A stretch of DNA of 64,000 bases from positions 1-64,000 of the forward strand of contig NZ_BAGD01000097.1 of the NCBI RefSeq assembly GCF_000308635.1, given 5' to 3'. The translations under genes and the position numbers were made by a program. Origin of the DNA: Nocardia otitidiscaviarum NBRC 14405 (lineage in GTDB: Bacteria; Actinomycetota; Actinomycetes; Mycobacteriales; Mycobacteriaceae). Each line of letters starts with the position of its first letter. Position 1 is the stretch's first letter. The notes beneath the pieces are model-generated. The model ran no database searches. It was not told the DNA's origin and was given only the letters and a program-made list of their open reading frames with translations. Below, piece after piece: positions 52,322 through 62,407 of the stretch.

Positions 52322-53140
52322 ATGGCCATCTCCATGCCGGAACCCACGACCATCGCCCCCGAAGCCGAGGGCTCCCCTGTCGCGCTGGTGCGCCACACGT
52401 GGATTCAGGTGCAGCGGCTGCTGCTGCGCTGGCTGCGCGATCCGGTGACACTGCTGGAAACGCTCATCATCCCGTGCCTGCTGCTGCTCATGCTCGACAT
52501 CGTGGTGGGCAGCCAGATCGAGAAGTTCACCGGCAGCAGCGCCCTCTACGGCTCGGTGCCGATGGTCGCGCTGGTCGGTGCGCTGTCGGGCACCATCGCC
52601 AGCGGCGTCATGCTCGGGCGGGAACGCAATGCCGGGCTGCTCGCCCGCTTCTGGGTGCTGCCCGTGCACCGCGCCTCCGGCTTGGCCGCCCGCATCATCG
52701 CCGAGGGCTGCCGCATCTTCGGCGGCACCGTGGTGATCATCGGCTTCGGGATGGCGCTGGGCTTCCGGTTCCATCAGGGGCCGTTGGCGACGCTGGCGTT
52801 CTTCGCGCTGCCGGTGCTGTTCGGGCTGGCCTTCGCGACCCTGGTCATCGCCATCGCCGTCTTCACCGCCAAGGCCACGCTGGTGGAGAGCATCACCATC
52901 ATCACCTCGCTGCTCATGTTCTTCAGCACCGGCTTCGTCCCGCTGCCCGCCTATCCGGAGTGGATTCAACCGGTGGTGCGCAACCAGCCCATGTCGGTCG
53001 CCGTCGACACCATGCGCGCCCTCGCCGAGGGCGGGGCGCTCGCCCGGCCGCTGACCCTCACCCTGATCTGGTCGATGAGCGCGATCGCGCTGTTCGCGGT
53101 GCCCGCCGCCATCGGCTACCGGCGGGCCAGTCGCCGCTGA
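52322..53140 (+). CDS. Drr-type ABC-2 permease 2
   Basis: The 272-residue ABC-2 permease is homologous to the preceding one: LLETLIIPCLLLLMLDIVVG, GVMLGRERNAGLLARFWVLPVHRASG and WIQPVVRNQPMSVAVDTMRALAEGG. ATG 52322 lies 1 bp after the previous stop. It is the last gene of the NRPS-exporter operon; no clear terminator hairpin was seen after it. Confidence 0.9.
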   Translation: MAISMPEPTTIAPEAEGSPVALVRHTWIQVQRLLLRWLRDPVTLLETLIIPCLLLLMLDIVVGSQIEKFTGSSALYGSVPMVALVGALSGTIASGVMLGRERNAGLLARFWVLPVHRASGLAARIIAEGCRIFGGTVVIIGFGMALGFRFHQGPLATLAFFALPVLFGLAFATLVIAIAVFTAKATLVESITIITSLLMFFSTGFVPLPAYPEWIQPVVRNQPMSVAVDTMRALAEGGALARPLTLTLIWSMSAIALFAVPAAIGYRRASRR

Positions 53141-53232
53141 CCGTCGAACGCCGCCCCGCCCATCCAGTCCCCTTGCGCGAAAAACTTCCGCCGACGCGCG
53201 TCGAGATCACTCGGTCGCCGGTCGGGCGCACT

Positions 53233-53745
53233 ATGCTGACCGCCGTGCTCGATCCCCAGACCCCCGTCGCACCCCATCCGGATATCGCCCATCTCGCCCC
53301 GCTGCTGGGCACCTGGCGCGGCGGCGGACACGGCGAGTACCCGACCATCGACTCGTTCGATTATCTGGAGGAAGTGCACTTCGGCCATGTCGGCCGCCCG
53401 TTCCTCACCTACCGGCAGCGCACCCGCGCCGCCGACGGCAGTCGGCCCCTGCACGCCGAAACCGGCTACCTGCGGCCCAACGGCCCCGATCGCATCGAAC
53501 TCATCCTGGCCCACCCGACCGGGATCACCGAGATCTGCGAGGGCAGCCTGGTCGCCGACGGCGACGGCCTGCGCATGGAACTGGACTCGACCAGCATCGG
53601 CCGCAGCAGCACCGCCAAATCGGTGACGGCGCTCGGCCGCTCGCTGGCGCTGTCGGGCGACACCCTGGACTACACGCTGCGCATGGCGGCGGTCGGACAG
53701 CCGCTGCAACACCATCTCGCCGCGACGCTGCGTCGCGACAACTGA
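53233..53745 (+). CDS. nitrobindin-family heme-binding beta-barrel protein
   Basis: The 170-residue protein shows the family signature LLGTWRGGGHGEYPTIDSFDYLEEVHFGHVGRPFLTYRQRT (GxWxGxGxGxYP) and ends QPLQHHLAATLRR, whose His is the expected proximal heme ligand. Homologues (Rv2717c, THAP4 C-terminal domain, plant nitrobindins) form 10-stranded barrels that bind ferric heme and react with NO or peroxynitrite. ATG 53233 fits the family start. It lies 92 bp downstream of the exporter operon and could be read with it or alone. Confidence 0.85.
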   Translation: MLTAVLDPQTPVAPHPDIAHLAPLLGTWRGGGHGEYPTIDSFDYLEEVHFGHVGRPFLTYRQRTRAADGSRPLHAETGYLRPNGPDRIELILAHPTGITEICEGSLVADGDGLRMELDSTSIGRSSTAKSVTALGRSLALSGDTLDYTLRMAAVGQPLQHHLAATLRRDN

Positions 53746-53818
53746 GACGCGACCCCTGAGACGCGAGTCGAGAGATCCTCGCGGTTCGGACAAAATTTTC
53801 CGAACCTACTTTTAGGTA

Positions 53819-53834
53819 TGTGACCTGCATCACT
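53819..53834. promoter_or_regulatory. CRP-like site TGTGA-N6-TCAC(T)
   Basis: TGTGACCTGCATCACT fits TGTGANNNNNNTCACA with one mismatch at the last base. It lies in an AT-rich promoter-like stretch about 170 bp upstream of the small secreted protein. An adjoining AACCTA-CTTT-TAGGTA inverted repeat (53802-53818) immediately precedes it. Candidate binding site for a CRP/FNR regulator. Confidence 0.5.
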
Positions 53835-54000
53835 GCATTTGGACGGGTGTGCGGGAGCGCACTCATGGGTTGTGCCGTCAATGAGAGCGATCTAACGTTT
53901 TGTTTCGGCGGCAAACAGTCAGCCAATCCTAAAGCAGTACCGGTTTACCGAAACGGACCGTTCGGGTCTCCTCACTCGCCCCACATCCAGGGAGTAGGAC

Positions 54001-54225
54001 ATGCAACGTTCGGCTTTTCTGCTCATCACCACGGTGGGGATCATCCTCGCCGGAACCGGAGCCAGCGAGCTACTCGGTGACGAATCCAGTCCCGCGCCCG
54101 CGGTGCGCAACCTGTCCCAGCACCAGCCCGTCGTACTCGAGGCCGACGGGGGCGTGGTGCGACCCGCCGCCTGCGTGAAGCTCGCCTCGGGCCGATATTC
54201 CATTCAGACGCAGTCCACCCGCTGA
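54001..54225 (+). CDS. small exported protein (74 aa)
   Basis: The protein starts MQRSAFLLITTVGIILAGTGASELLG, a short signal peptide or N-terminal anchor. It is followed by about 45 polar residues with a single Cys (RPAACVKLASG). GGGAG lies 8 bases upstream of ATG 54001. No family is recognised. The long 5' region with a CRP-like site suggests regulated expression. Its stop is 11 bp from that of the convergent PBP gene. Confidence 0.65.
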   Translation: MQRSAFLLITTVGIILAGTGASELLGDESSPAPAVRNLSQHQPVVLEADGGVVRPAACVKLASGRYSIQTQSTR

Positions 54226-54231
54226 TCGCTC

Positions 54232-54248
54232 CCGGGTCAATAACCCGG
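54232..54248. terminator. short hairpin between convergent stops
   Basis: CCGGGT-CAATA-ACCCGG has a 6-bp stem and overlaps the stop of the penicillin-binding protein gene. It is weak but is the only hairpin in the 11-bp gap between the two convergent genes. Confidence 0.4.
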
Positions 54249-56027
54249 TGGCAGCGCTGTCAGCATCTCCCTGGTTACCGCCACGGCATTGTCCGAGCTG
54301 CCCGCTTTGACGAGCAGCGTCGCCCAGGCCATATCCCCGCGGTAACCGATGAACCACGAATGTGAGCCGCCCTCCACCTCGGCCTCACCCGTCTTCCCGT
54401 ACACCTCACCCTGATCGGCGATGCGTTCCGCGGTACCGCCCGTGACGACCTGGCGCATCATCCGCCGCAATCCCGCCACCACCTCCGGATCGATGGGTGG
54501 CCGCTGCCCGTCGACGGTGGTCTTGTTCCCGGAGATCAGATACGGCACCGGGGCCGAACCGTGCGCGATGGTGGCGGCCGCGAGGGCCATGCCGAACGGG
54601 CTCACCACCACCTTGCCCTGGCCGATGCCGTCCTCCGCGCGCTGCACCATGTCCTGCGACTCCGGCACCTGACCGGAGATCGTCGGCAGGCCGACCACCG
54701 TGTAATCCGGTCCGATACCCAGCTGCGCCGCCGCCGACCGCAGGGCGTCTGCGGGCAGGCGGCTGGCCAGCTTGGCGAAGGAGGTGTTGCAGGAGCGCTC
54801 GTAGGCGGTGGCCATGGGTACATCACCGACGGTGAAGAGGTTGTAGTTCGGAATGGTGCGCTCGCCGATGATGATTCGGCTCGGACAGGGCAGCACGGTA
54901 TCGGGCGTCGCCAGTCCGGTGTTCATGGCCGCGGCGGCGGTGACCGTCTTGAAGGTCGAACCGGGCGGATAGAAACCGGAGGTGGCCACCGGACCGTCCC
55001 GATCGGCCTCCCGGTTCTGCGCCACCGCGAGAATCGCACCGGTGGACGGCTGCAACACCACCATCATGGCCTGCTCCCGGCGCGCGTCCACGGCACGCTG
55101 CGCGGCGAGCTGCACGAAACGGTCCAGACTCAGCGAGAAGGACGGCGCGGGCTGCGGACGCACCTCGGTGAGCAGGCCGGTGTCCACGCCATTGCGATTG
55201 CGGGTGACCACACTCCAACCCGCCCGGCCGTTCACATCGTCGATAATGCTCTTGCGCACCTGAGAGAGCAGGTCGGGGGCGAAATCGCGATCGGTGGCGA
55301 CCATATCCCACTGCCGGGACACCGTGACCCCGGGCAGACCGAGCAGATTCGCGCCCACCAGGTTGTACTCCCATTCGGTGAGCACCTCGACCGGATACAC
55401 CCCGCCGTCGGCCTTGCGCGCCGCCTTCAGAATCCCGTCGCCGGTGAGTTTGGGCAGGATCGGATTCAGCGCGGCGGCAATGGCATCGGCGACATAGGCG
55501 GGATCGCGGGCCTGCGCCGGGGTGAAGACGATGCGGTGCACGGTGCCGGGGATCAGCACGTCGCTGCCGGAGCGTTCGTTCACGCGGGCCTGCGGAGCGG
55601 GGATGGAACGCAGTTCCAGGGTCTGGGTATCGCCCAGGCGCGGATGGATATTCGACGAGGTCCAGCGCACCGTCCAACGGCCCTCGCTGCGGCCCAGCTG
55701 CAACTGGCCGTCGTAGGTCCAGGTGCGGTCGCGGGGCAGCCGCCACGCGTAGGTGTAGTCGACGGTGGCGGTGTCACCGGAGACGCGGGTGTCGCCGGTG
55801 GTCACCTCGAGCCCCTCGGCCTGTAGCTTCTCCCAGGCGGAAGCCAATGCCGGGCCTGCCTTTTCGGGCAGGTTGGTGAGTTCGGCGGCGGCGGTCACTT
55901 CATGGCGGGCGAAGGCGTCGAAGAACGCCTCGGCGGTGGTCACCGGACGCTGTCGGGCGGTGGAGCATCCGACCGCGGCGAGCGTCACCGCCGCGGCGAC
56001 GAGCAGGGTCAGCAGTCGCGTCGACAT
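54237..56027 (-). CDS. penicillin-binding lipoprotein, class B transpeptidase (Rv2864c counterpart)
   Basis: This transpeptidase cross-links peptidoglycan outside the membrane. The 596-residue protein has a lipoprotein signal (LAAVGCS, Cys about 21), an NTF2-like MecA_N domain (about 30-150), a dimerisation domain, and a transpeptidase domain with SxxK in PPGSTFK, SxN in RSCNTSF and KTG in GKTGEAE. It aligns along its whole length with M. tuberculosis Rv2864c, including the final ALPPGY. Start ATG 56027 gives a proper signal peptide; upstream in-frame codons do not. Confidence 0.93.
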   Translation of the reverse strand: MSTRLLTLLVAAAVTLAAVGCSTARQRPVTTAEAFFDAFARHEVTAAAELTNLPEKAGPALASAWEKLQAEGLEVTTGDTRVSGDTATVDYTYAWRLPRDRTWTYDGQLQLGRSEGRWTVRWTSSNIHPRLGDTQTLELRSIPAPQARVNERSGSDVLIPGTVHRIVFTPAQARDPAYVADAIAAALNPILPKLTGDGILKAARKADGGVYPVEVLTEWEYNLVGANLLGLPGVTVSRQWDMVATDRDFAPDLLSQVRKSIIDDVNGRAGWSVVTRNRNGVDTGLLTEVRPQPAPSFSLSLDRFVQLAAQRAVDARREQAMMVVLQPSTGAILAVAQNREADRDGPVATSGFYPPGSTFKTVTAAAAMNTGLATPDTVLPCPSRIIIGERTIPNYNLFTVGDVPMATAYERSCNTSFAKLASRLPADALRSAAAQLGIGPDYTVVGLPTISGQVPESQDMVQRAEDGIGQGKVVVSPFGMALAAATIAHGSAPVPYLISGNKTTVDGQRPPIDPEVVAGLRRMMRQVVTGGTAERIADQGEVYGKTGEAEVEGGSHSWFIGYRGDMAWATLLVKAGSSDNAVAVTREMLTALPPGY

Positions 56028-56120
56028 CGGCACCGAGGGTAGAGGTAACCACCCGCAAACCGGCGGTGACACACTGCACCCGAACGGATTTCGCCGGACA
56101 CGTCACACCGCGGCGCGCGG

Positions 56121-56990
56121 TCAGTCCAGCAGCACTGTCGCGAATGTAGCGATTTGTCGGAATCCGACGGTGGCGTAGGCGCGCCGGGCGACCTCGTTGT
56201 AACAGTTCACGTACAGGCTCGCGGTCCGCCCCGAGGCCACCACCGCATTGGCCACCGCCGCCGTCCCCGCGGTGCCCACGCCCGCGCCCCGCCGCTCCGG
56301 ATGCACCCAGACGCCCTGGATCTGGCCGGTGCGCCGGGACAGCGAACCCACCTCGGCCTTGTAGACCACCTCACCGTCCTCGAAACGCGCCCACGCCCGT
56401 CCGGATTCGATGAGACCGGCGACACGGCGGCGATAGCTGCGGCCGCCGTCCCCCGCGCGCGGATCGACCCCGATCTCCTCGGTGAACATGGCGATGGCGG
56501 CCACCAGGTAGCGGTCCAGCTCCTCGGGCCGCACCCGCCGCACCCGTAGATCCGGCGCGGCGCTCGCGGTGCGATCCAGGGCCAGCAGAGGCTGTTCGGC
56601 GCGCAGTTCCCGCGCTGGACCCCAGCGCTGCGCCAGCAACTCCCACAGCGGCAGCGCCAGCTCCCGGCGGCCCACGATGGACGAACAGATGCGGGGGCCG
56701 CGGACCGCACGGTCGGCGAAGGCCCGCAGATCATCGGGGGCGCCGCGCAGGGGCACCAGATTCGCCCCGGAGAAGCACAGCGAATTCCCCGGTCCGCCGC
56801 GGCTCCACAGCTCCCCGTAGCCGCCCCGGGTATCCAGGCCGTATTCCTGGAGCCGGGCAGCCACCATGCAGCTCGCCACCGGATCGGTGTCGAGCACGCG
56901 CAATACCTGCGTCAGATCGCGGTTTGCGAGTTGACGGACACCGGAGACCTTGGTCCGGCGAGTCGGCTCCAGCACACTCCGCACGTTCAC
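56121..56990 (-). CDS. GNAT acetyltransferase with DUF4081 N-terminal domain (Rv2867c counterpart)
   Basis: The 289-residue protein has an N-terminal DUF4081 region (VRQLANRDLTQVLRVLDTDPVASCMVAARL, then GYGELWSRGGPGNSLCFSGANLVPL) and a C-terminal GNAT domain with the acetyl-CoA loop IQGVWVHPERRGAGVGTAGTAAV and SLYVNCYNEVARRAYATVGFRQI. It matches Rv2867c, also beside ispG. The substrate is unknown. GTG 56990 is chosen from family length; GTG 56984 is possible. It lies 67 bp downstream of ispG on the same strand. Confidence 0.9.
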   Translation of the reverse strand: MNVRSVLEPTRRTKVSGVRQLANRDLTQVLRVLDTDPVASCMVAARLQEYGLDTRGGYGELWSRGGPGNSLCFSGANLVPLRGAPDDLRAFADRAVRGPRICSSIVGRRELALPLWELLAQRWGPARELRAEQPLLALDRTASAAPDLRVRRVRPEELDRYLVAAIAMFTEEIGVDPRAGDGGRSYRRRVAGLIESGRAWARFEDGEVVYKAEVGSLSRRTGQIQGVWVHPERRGAGVGTAGTAAVANAVVASGRTASLYVNCYNEVARRAYATVGFRQIATFATVLLD

Positions 56991-57057
56991 AGCCTGCCAC
57001 GAGTTGTGAAAATGCGCCCCACGTATGCCGAAAGCCTCAGCGTCTGCCCAGGTCCGC

Positions 57058-58215
<1,158 letters not shown>

Positions 58216-58423
58216 GATCGGCTGCCTACTTTCGTGTTGCGATCTTGTCCTCACCCGTTCCGGTTCCGAGTCTAACGACGTCGGGTTACCGGCCGCCCTG
58301 TGACAGCGGCGACAAGCGTAGCCTGCGCCGACGCCTGCCCTGGAAGCGGTGTTGCCCTGCGGTCACTTGCAGCCGCATACAGTAAGTATTCGATTCTCGA
58401 GGGCGAAAGGTAACCCGGCGGAA

Positions 58424-59113
58424 GTGAAAGTGCAGATTCCTGATTCGTGGCCGGTCACCCCGGATGAGGCCATCGCCCTCCAAGACCGTCTCCGGCCGCT
58501 GGTGATCACGGAAAACCCTGCGCCACCGCACTTCCGGACGATCGCCGGACTCGACTCCGCCTACGACGACGACGGCAATGTGGTGGCCGTCGCGGTGGTC
58601 CTGGACGCCGCCACGCTGGAGACGGTCGACACCGCCACCGCCGTCGGGACCACCGATTTCCCCTATGTCCCGGGCCTGTTGGCCTTCCGCGAACTCCCCA
58701 CCACCCTCGCTGCCCTCGAAAAGCTCTCCACCACACCGGATCTGATCGTCTGCGATAGCCAGGGCCTGGCCCACCCCCGCCGCTTCGGCCTGGCCTGCCA
58801 CCTGGGCCTGATGGCGGACCTGCCCACCATCGGCGTGGCCAAGAACGCCTGGGGCGACTACGCCGAACCCGCCCCCGAACGCGGCGGCACCGGCGAGATC
58901 ACCATCGACGGCGAACCGGTCGGCCGCGCCCTGCGCACCCGCACCGGCGTCAAACCGGTCTTCGTCTCGGTCGGCCATCGCATCGACCTGGACACCGCCT
59001 GCGCCCAGGTGCTGGCCCTCACCCCCGAATTCCGCCAGCCCGAGACCACCCGCCGTGCCGACCGGCTCTGCCGCCGCCTGCTGCGCGAGCTCTCGGCCAC
59101 CGAAACAGCGTGA
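58424..59113 (+). CDS. nfi: endonuclease V (Nfi), deoxyinosine-specific
   Basis: Endonuclease V nicks DNA near deoxyinosine and other deaminated bases. The 229-residue protein has GLDSAYDDDG (first metal Asp), FPYVPGLLAFRELP (catalytic Glu with YVPG), CDSQGLAHPRRFGLACHLG (second Asp) and IGVAKNAWGDY (Lys). It is full length. The usual DGHG reads DSQG here, a mild change. The start is GTG 58424; GTG 58430 is also possible. It is transcribed divergently from ispG and convergent with the ATPase gene at 59129. It is an insertion relative to the mycobacterial ispG-rip1 order. Confidence 0.9.
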   Translation: MKVQIPDSWPVTPDEAIALQDRLRPLVITENPAPPHFRTIAGLDSAYDDDGNVVAVAVVLDAATLETVDTATAVGTTDFPYVPGLLAFRELPTTLAALEKLSTTPDLIVCDSQGLAHPRRFGLACHLGLMADLPTIGVAKNAWGDYAEPAPERGGTGEITIDGEPVGRALRTRTGVKPVFVSVGHRIDLDTACAQVLALTPEFRQPETTRRADRLCRRLLRELSATETA

Positions 59114-59128
59114 GCGCCCCGGCCCGGC

Positions 59129-59881
59129 CTACCGCGGCTTCAGCAGGTGCTCGAGATAGCGCTCCGGAGCGGCGAGAAAGTCCCTGGTCATGCGTACCGG
59201 CAGCGCGTCGTCGTAGCCGACGGTCTCGATGCCGTCGGCATCATCCAATTCGTAGATGGTGGCGCCCGGCAGCGCCAGCAGAATCGGCGAATGGGTCGCC
59301 ACCACGATCTGACACCGCTGCGCGACCAGGTCCGACAGCAGCGCCAGCACGGCCAGGCAGCCACGGGGCGACAGCGCCGCCTCCGGCTCGTCCAGCAGAT
59401 AGAGCCCGTCGGGGTGGAATCGGTGGGTGATGAGGTCGACGAACGATTCGCCGTGTGAGCGTTCGTGCGGTGATCTGCCGCCCATGACGGCGAGCTGTTC
59501 CGGCCCCAGCCGTTCGGTTTCGGTGGCCACGTTGTAATACGACTCGGCGCGCAGGAAGAACCTGCTGCGCGGCTTCCGGGTGCCCCACCGCAGCACCAGG
59601 TGGTCACCGAGTTCCGACTCCGACGCGCGAGTGGCGAACCGGTAGTTCTGGCTGCCGCCCTCCGCGTTCATCCCGGCCGCCACCGCGATGGCCTCGATGA
59701 GCGTCGACTTGCCACTGCCGTTCTCACCGACGAGAAAGGTCACGGTCGGTGAGAGCGCCAGCGCGCCGACCCGATCGAGATGCCGCACCACCGGCAGATC
59801 GAAGGGGTACCCCGCCGGACGCGGCGTCGGAGCCGGTACCACCTCGCGGATGAAACCGCCCGCTCCGAATCCGCTGCGCAC
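59129..59881 (-). CDS. predicted AAA ATPase (SMC/RecF-like, COG3910 type)
   Basis: The 250-residue ABC-fold ATPase has Walker A FLVGENGSGKSTLIEAIA (about 49-66), Walker B GLYLLDEPEAALSPRGCLAVL and switch His in VVATHSPILLALPGA. It lacks coiled coils. Such stand-alone ATPases are widespread and of uncertain role, some in nuclease or defence contexts; none is seen here except the neighbouring endonuclease V on the opposite strand. Start GTG 59881. It lies 35 bp downstream of rip1. Confidence 0.85.
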   Translation of the reverse strand: MRSGFGAGGFIREVVPAPTPRPAGYPFDLPVVRHLDRVGALALSPTVTFLVGENGSGKSTLIEAIAVAAGMNAEGGSQNYRFATRASESELGDHLVLRWGTRKPRSRFFLRAESYYNVATETERLGPEQLAVMGGRSPHERSHGESFVDLITHRFHPDGLYLLDEPEAALSPRGCLAVLALLSDLVAQRCQIVVATHSPILLALPGATIYELDDADGIETVGYDDALPVRMTRDFLAAPERYLEHLLKPR

Positions 59882-59916
59882 ACCCGATGGTAACCAGCCC
59901 GACCCGTCGGCTTCCG

Positions 59917-61119
59917 CTACGGGAACAGCGTGATCGGATTGACGATGTCGGCGGCCAGCGTGAGCAGCATGTACGCGCCGCCGAGCACCACCACCACATA
60001 GGTGGCGGGCATGAGCTTCAGGTAGTCGACCGGTGCGCCGTCGGGCAGGCCGCGACGATTGCGGAAGAGGTTGCGGATCTTCTCGTAGGCGACCACCGCC
60101 ATGTGGCCGCCGTCGAGCGGCAGCAGCGGCAGCAGGTTGAAGACGCCGAGGAAGAAGTTCAGGCTGGCCAGAACCAGGATGAACATGCCCCAGTAGCCGC
60201 GTTCGGCGGTCTCACCGCCGATGCGGCTGGCGCCGTAGACGCTGACCGGGGTCTCCGGATCACGCTCGCCACCGCTGACGGCATCCACCAGGGCGCCGAC
60301 CTTGGCGGGCAGTTTGGCCAGCGATTCCACGGTCTTCACACCGAGTTCGCCGGTGAAGGCCGCGGCGGCGGGGAAAGCACCGGGCAGGCTGTACTCGACC
60401 GGCGGACCCGCGGTGGCCTGGCCGACACCGATCTTCGAGACGGTCTCGGACCGGCCGTCCTTGTCGTAGACCGTCACCCGCTCCGGGGTGATGGGAATGG
60501 TGAGGGTCCGACCGTCCCGCTCGACCGTGTAGGTGAACTCACCGGTCTGCTTCTCGGTCAAGGCGCGGAAGTCGTTCCAGGTCTCGACGGGGGTGCCGTC
60601 GACCGCGGTGACCAGATCCCCGGGCTGCAATCCGGCGCGCTGGGCGGGGCCGTCGCCGGTGCACTCCTGACGGGTGCCGTCGGGTGCGTAGCTCGCCACG
60701 CAGCCCATCGCGCCCAACTGGGTTTCCGGCGGCTGCGTCAGATGCGGCAGGCCCCAGCCCACCGCCAGCACCACGATGAGCAGGTAGCCGAGCAGGAAGT
60801 TCATCATGATGCCGCCGGACATGACGAACAGGCGCTTCCAGGTGGCCTGCCGGTACATGGCCCGGTCCAGGTCCTCGGGCTCCAACTCGTCGAGGGCGGT
60901 CATGCCCGCGATATCGCAGAAGCCGCCCAGGGGCAGCGCCTTCAGGCCGTACTCGGTCTCGCCGCGGCGGAAGGAGAACACCTTGGGACCGAAGCCGATG
61001 AAGTAGCGCCGCACCTTCATCCCGGTGGCCTGCGCCGCCCACATGTGGCCGCATTCGTGCAGGGCAACCGAGAAGGTGATACCGAGCGCGAACAGTGCGA
61101 AGCCGATCGCGAACACCAT
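59917..61119 (-). CDS. rip1: site-2 protease Rip1 (M50 intramembrane metalloprotease)
   Basis: This protease cleaves anti-sigma factors inside the membrane. The 400-residue protein has HECGH (HExxH) in TM1, a central PDZ domain (GPAQRAGLQPGDLVTAVDGTPV) and the second motif LLPLLPLDGGHM (LDG) near the C-terminus. It matches Rv2869c of M. tuberculosis, which regulates lipid and stress responses through several sigma factors. Start ATG 61119; it lies 20 bp downstream of dxr and is probably co-transcribed. Confidence 0.95.
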   Translation of the reverse strand: MVFAIGFALFALGITFSVALHECGHMWAAQATGMKVRRYFIGFGPKVFSFRRGETEYGLKALPLGGFCDIAGMTALDELEPEDLDRAMYRQATWKRLFVMSGGIMMNFLLGYLLIVVLAVGWGLPHLTQPPETQLGAMGCVASYAPDGTRQECTGDGPAQRAGLQPGDLVTAVDGTPVETWNDFRALTEKQTGEFTYTVERDGRTLTIPITPERVTVYDKDGRSETVSKIGVGQATAGPPVEYSLPGAFPAAAAFTGELGVKTVESLAKLPAKVGALVDAVSGGERDPETPVSVYGASRIGGETAERGYWGMFILVLASLNFFLGVFNLLPLLPLDGGHMAVVAYEKIRNLFRNRRGLPDGAPVDYLKLMPATYVVVVLGGAYMLLTLAADIVNPITLFP

Positions 61120-61139
61120 GCGGTCTCGAATCCTCCTAG

Positions 61140-62279
61140 CTAGTTGCGCACGAAGGCGCGGGCACAGTCACGCGCCCACGTATCCGCCGCGAGCACCTCG
61201 TCCAAGGTACTGGGTTCCGCGGACCAGCGGTCGGCGGACTCGACGACCCGCGCCACCGTGCGCACGATGTCGGGAAATCGGATCACGCCGTCGAGGAACG
61301 CCTCGACCGCGATCTCGTTGGCGGCGTTGTAGACCGCGGTCACGCAGCCGCCCGCCTTACCCGCCCGGCGGGCGAGTTCGACCGCCGGGAACACCGTATT
61401 GTCCACCGGCTCGAAGGTCCAGGTCGCCGCCTGGGAGAAGTCGCAGGCCGTCGCCGCGCCCGGCACCCGGTCGGGCCAGCCCAGCGCCAACGCGATGGGC
61501 AGCCGCATATCCGGCGGGCTGGCCTGGGCCAGGGTGGAGCCGTCGGTGAAGGTGACCATGGAGTGCACGATGGACTGCGGGTGCACGGTCACGTCGATGC
61601 GGTCGTAGTCGATGCCGAACAGCAGATGCGTCTCGATGAGTTCGAGCCCCTTGTTGACCAGGCTCGCCGAATTCAGGGTGTTCATCAGCCCCATGGACCA
61701 GGTCGGATGCGCCTTGGCCGCGGCGGGGTCGACCGACTCCAGCATGTCGGTGGTCCAGCCGCGGAAGGGACCGCCCGATGCGGTGAGCACCAGTCGCTCG
61801 ACCTCCTCGGCCCGGCCGCCGCGCAGGCACTGGGCCAGGGCGGAATGCTCCGAGTCGACCGGCACGATCTGTCCGGGCGCGGCCGCCCGGGTGACCAGCG
61901 AGCCACCCGCCACCAGGGATTCCTTATTCGCCAAGGCCAGCCGTCGACCCGATTCGAGGGTGGCGAGGGTCGGCTCCAGCCCGAGCGAGCCGACCAGCGC
62001 ATTGAGCACCACATCGGCGTCGGTGTCGCGCACCAGCTGCGCCGCCGCGTGCGGACCGGCCAGCGGCACACCGAGTTTCGCGGCCGCGGCGGGATCGGCG
62101 ACCGCCACGTTGCCGGTACCGGTGGCGGCGATCTGGCTGGCCAGCAGTTCGGTGTTGCCGCCGCGCGCGGCCAGGCCCACCACTTCGAATCGATCCGGAT
62201 TGGCGGCGATCACCTCGAGCGCCTGTGTGCCAATGGAACCGGTGCTGCCCAGCAGCAGGACTTTCACAACGTCGGACAC
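61140..62279 (-). CDS. dxr: 1-deoxy-D-xylulose 5-phosphate reductoisomerase (Dxr/IspC)
   Basis: Dxr converts DXP to MEP with NADPH and is the fosmidomycin target. The 379-residue protein has the NADPH motif LLLGSTGSIGTQALEV, LANKESLVAGGSLV, metal ligands in VPVDSEHSALAQCLRGG, the substrate loop TASGGPFRGW, and HPTWSMGLMNTLNSASLVNKGLE. GTG 62279 has GGAGA about 10 bases upstream and aligns with other Dxr proteins; an ATG at 62354 would add an unusual 25-residue leader. It is the first gene of the dxr-rip1 unit. Confidence 0.96.
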   Translation of the reverse strand: MSDVVKVLLLGSTGSIGTQALEVIAANPDRFEVVGLAARGGNTELLASQIAATGTGNVAVADPAAAAKLGVPLAGPHAAAQLVRDTDADVVLNALVGSLGLEPTLATLESGRRLALANKESLVAGGSLVTRAAAPGQIVPVDSEHSALAQCLRGGRAEEVERLVLTASGGPFRGWTTDMLESVDPAAAKAHPTWSMGLMNTLNSASLVNKGLELIETHLLFGIDYDRIDVTVHPQSIVHSMVTFTDGSTLAQASPPDMRLPIALALGWPDRVPGAATACDFSQAATWTFEPVDNTVFPAVELARRAGKAGGCVTAVYNAANEIAVEAFLDGVIRFPDIVRTVARVVESADRWSAEPSTLDEVLAADTWARDCARAFVRN

Positions 62280-62407
62280 GCGTTCATTGTCTCCCGAATC
62301 GAATCCGGCCGATCCCCCGGCCGCGTCACCGCCACCCTGCTGGCTACGACGCATGGTCGTATGCCACCATATTGGCCAGCAATCAATCGAGCCATCAAGG
62401 AGCGAAA

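Noticed and set aside
53820..54080. 86-codon open frame overlapping the small exported protein
   Set aside because: It lacks a Shine-Dalgarno and a sensible composition, and it overlaps the start of the better-supported 54001 gene in another frame.
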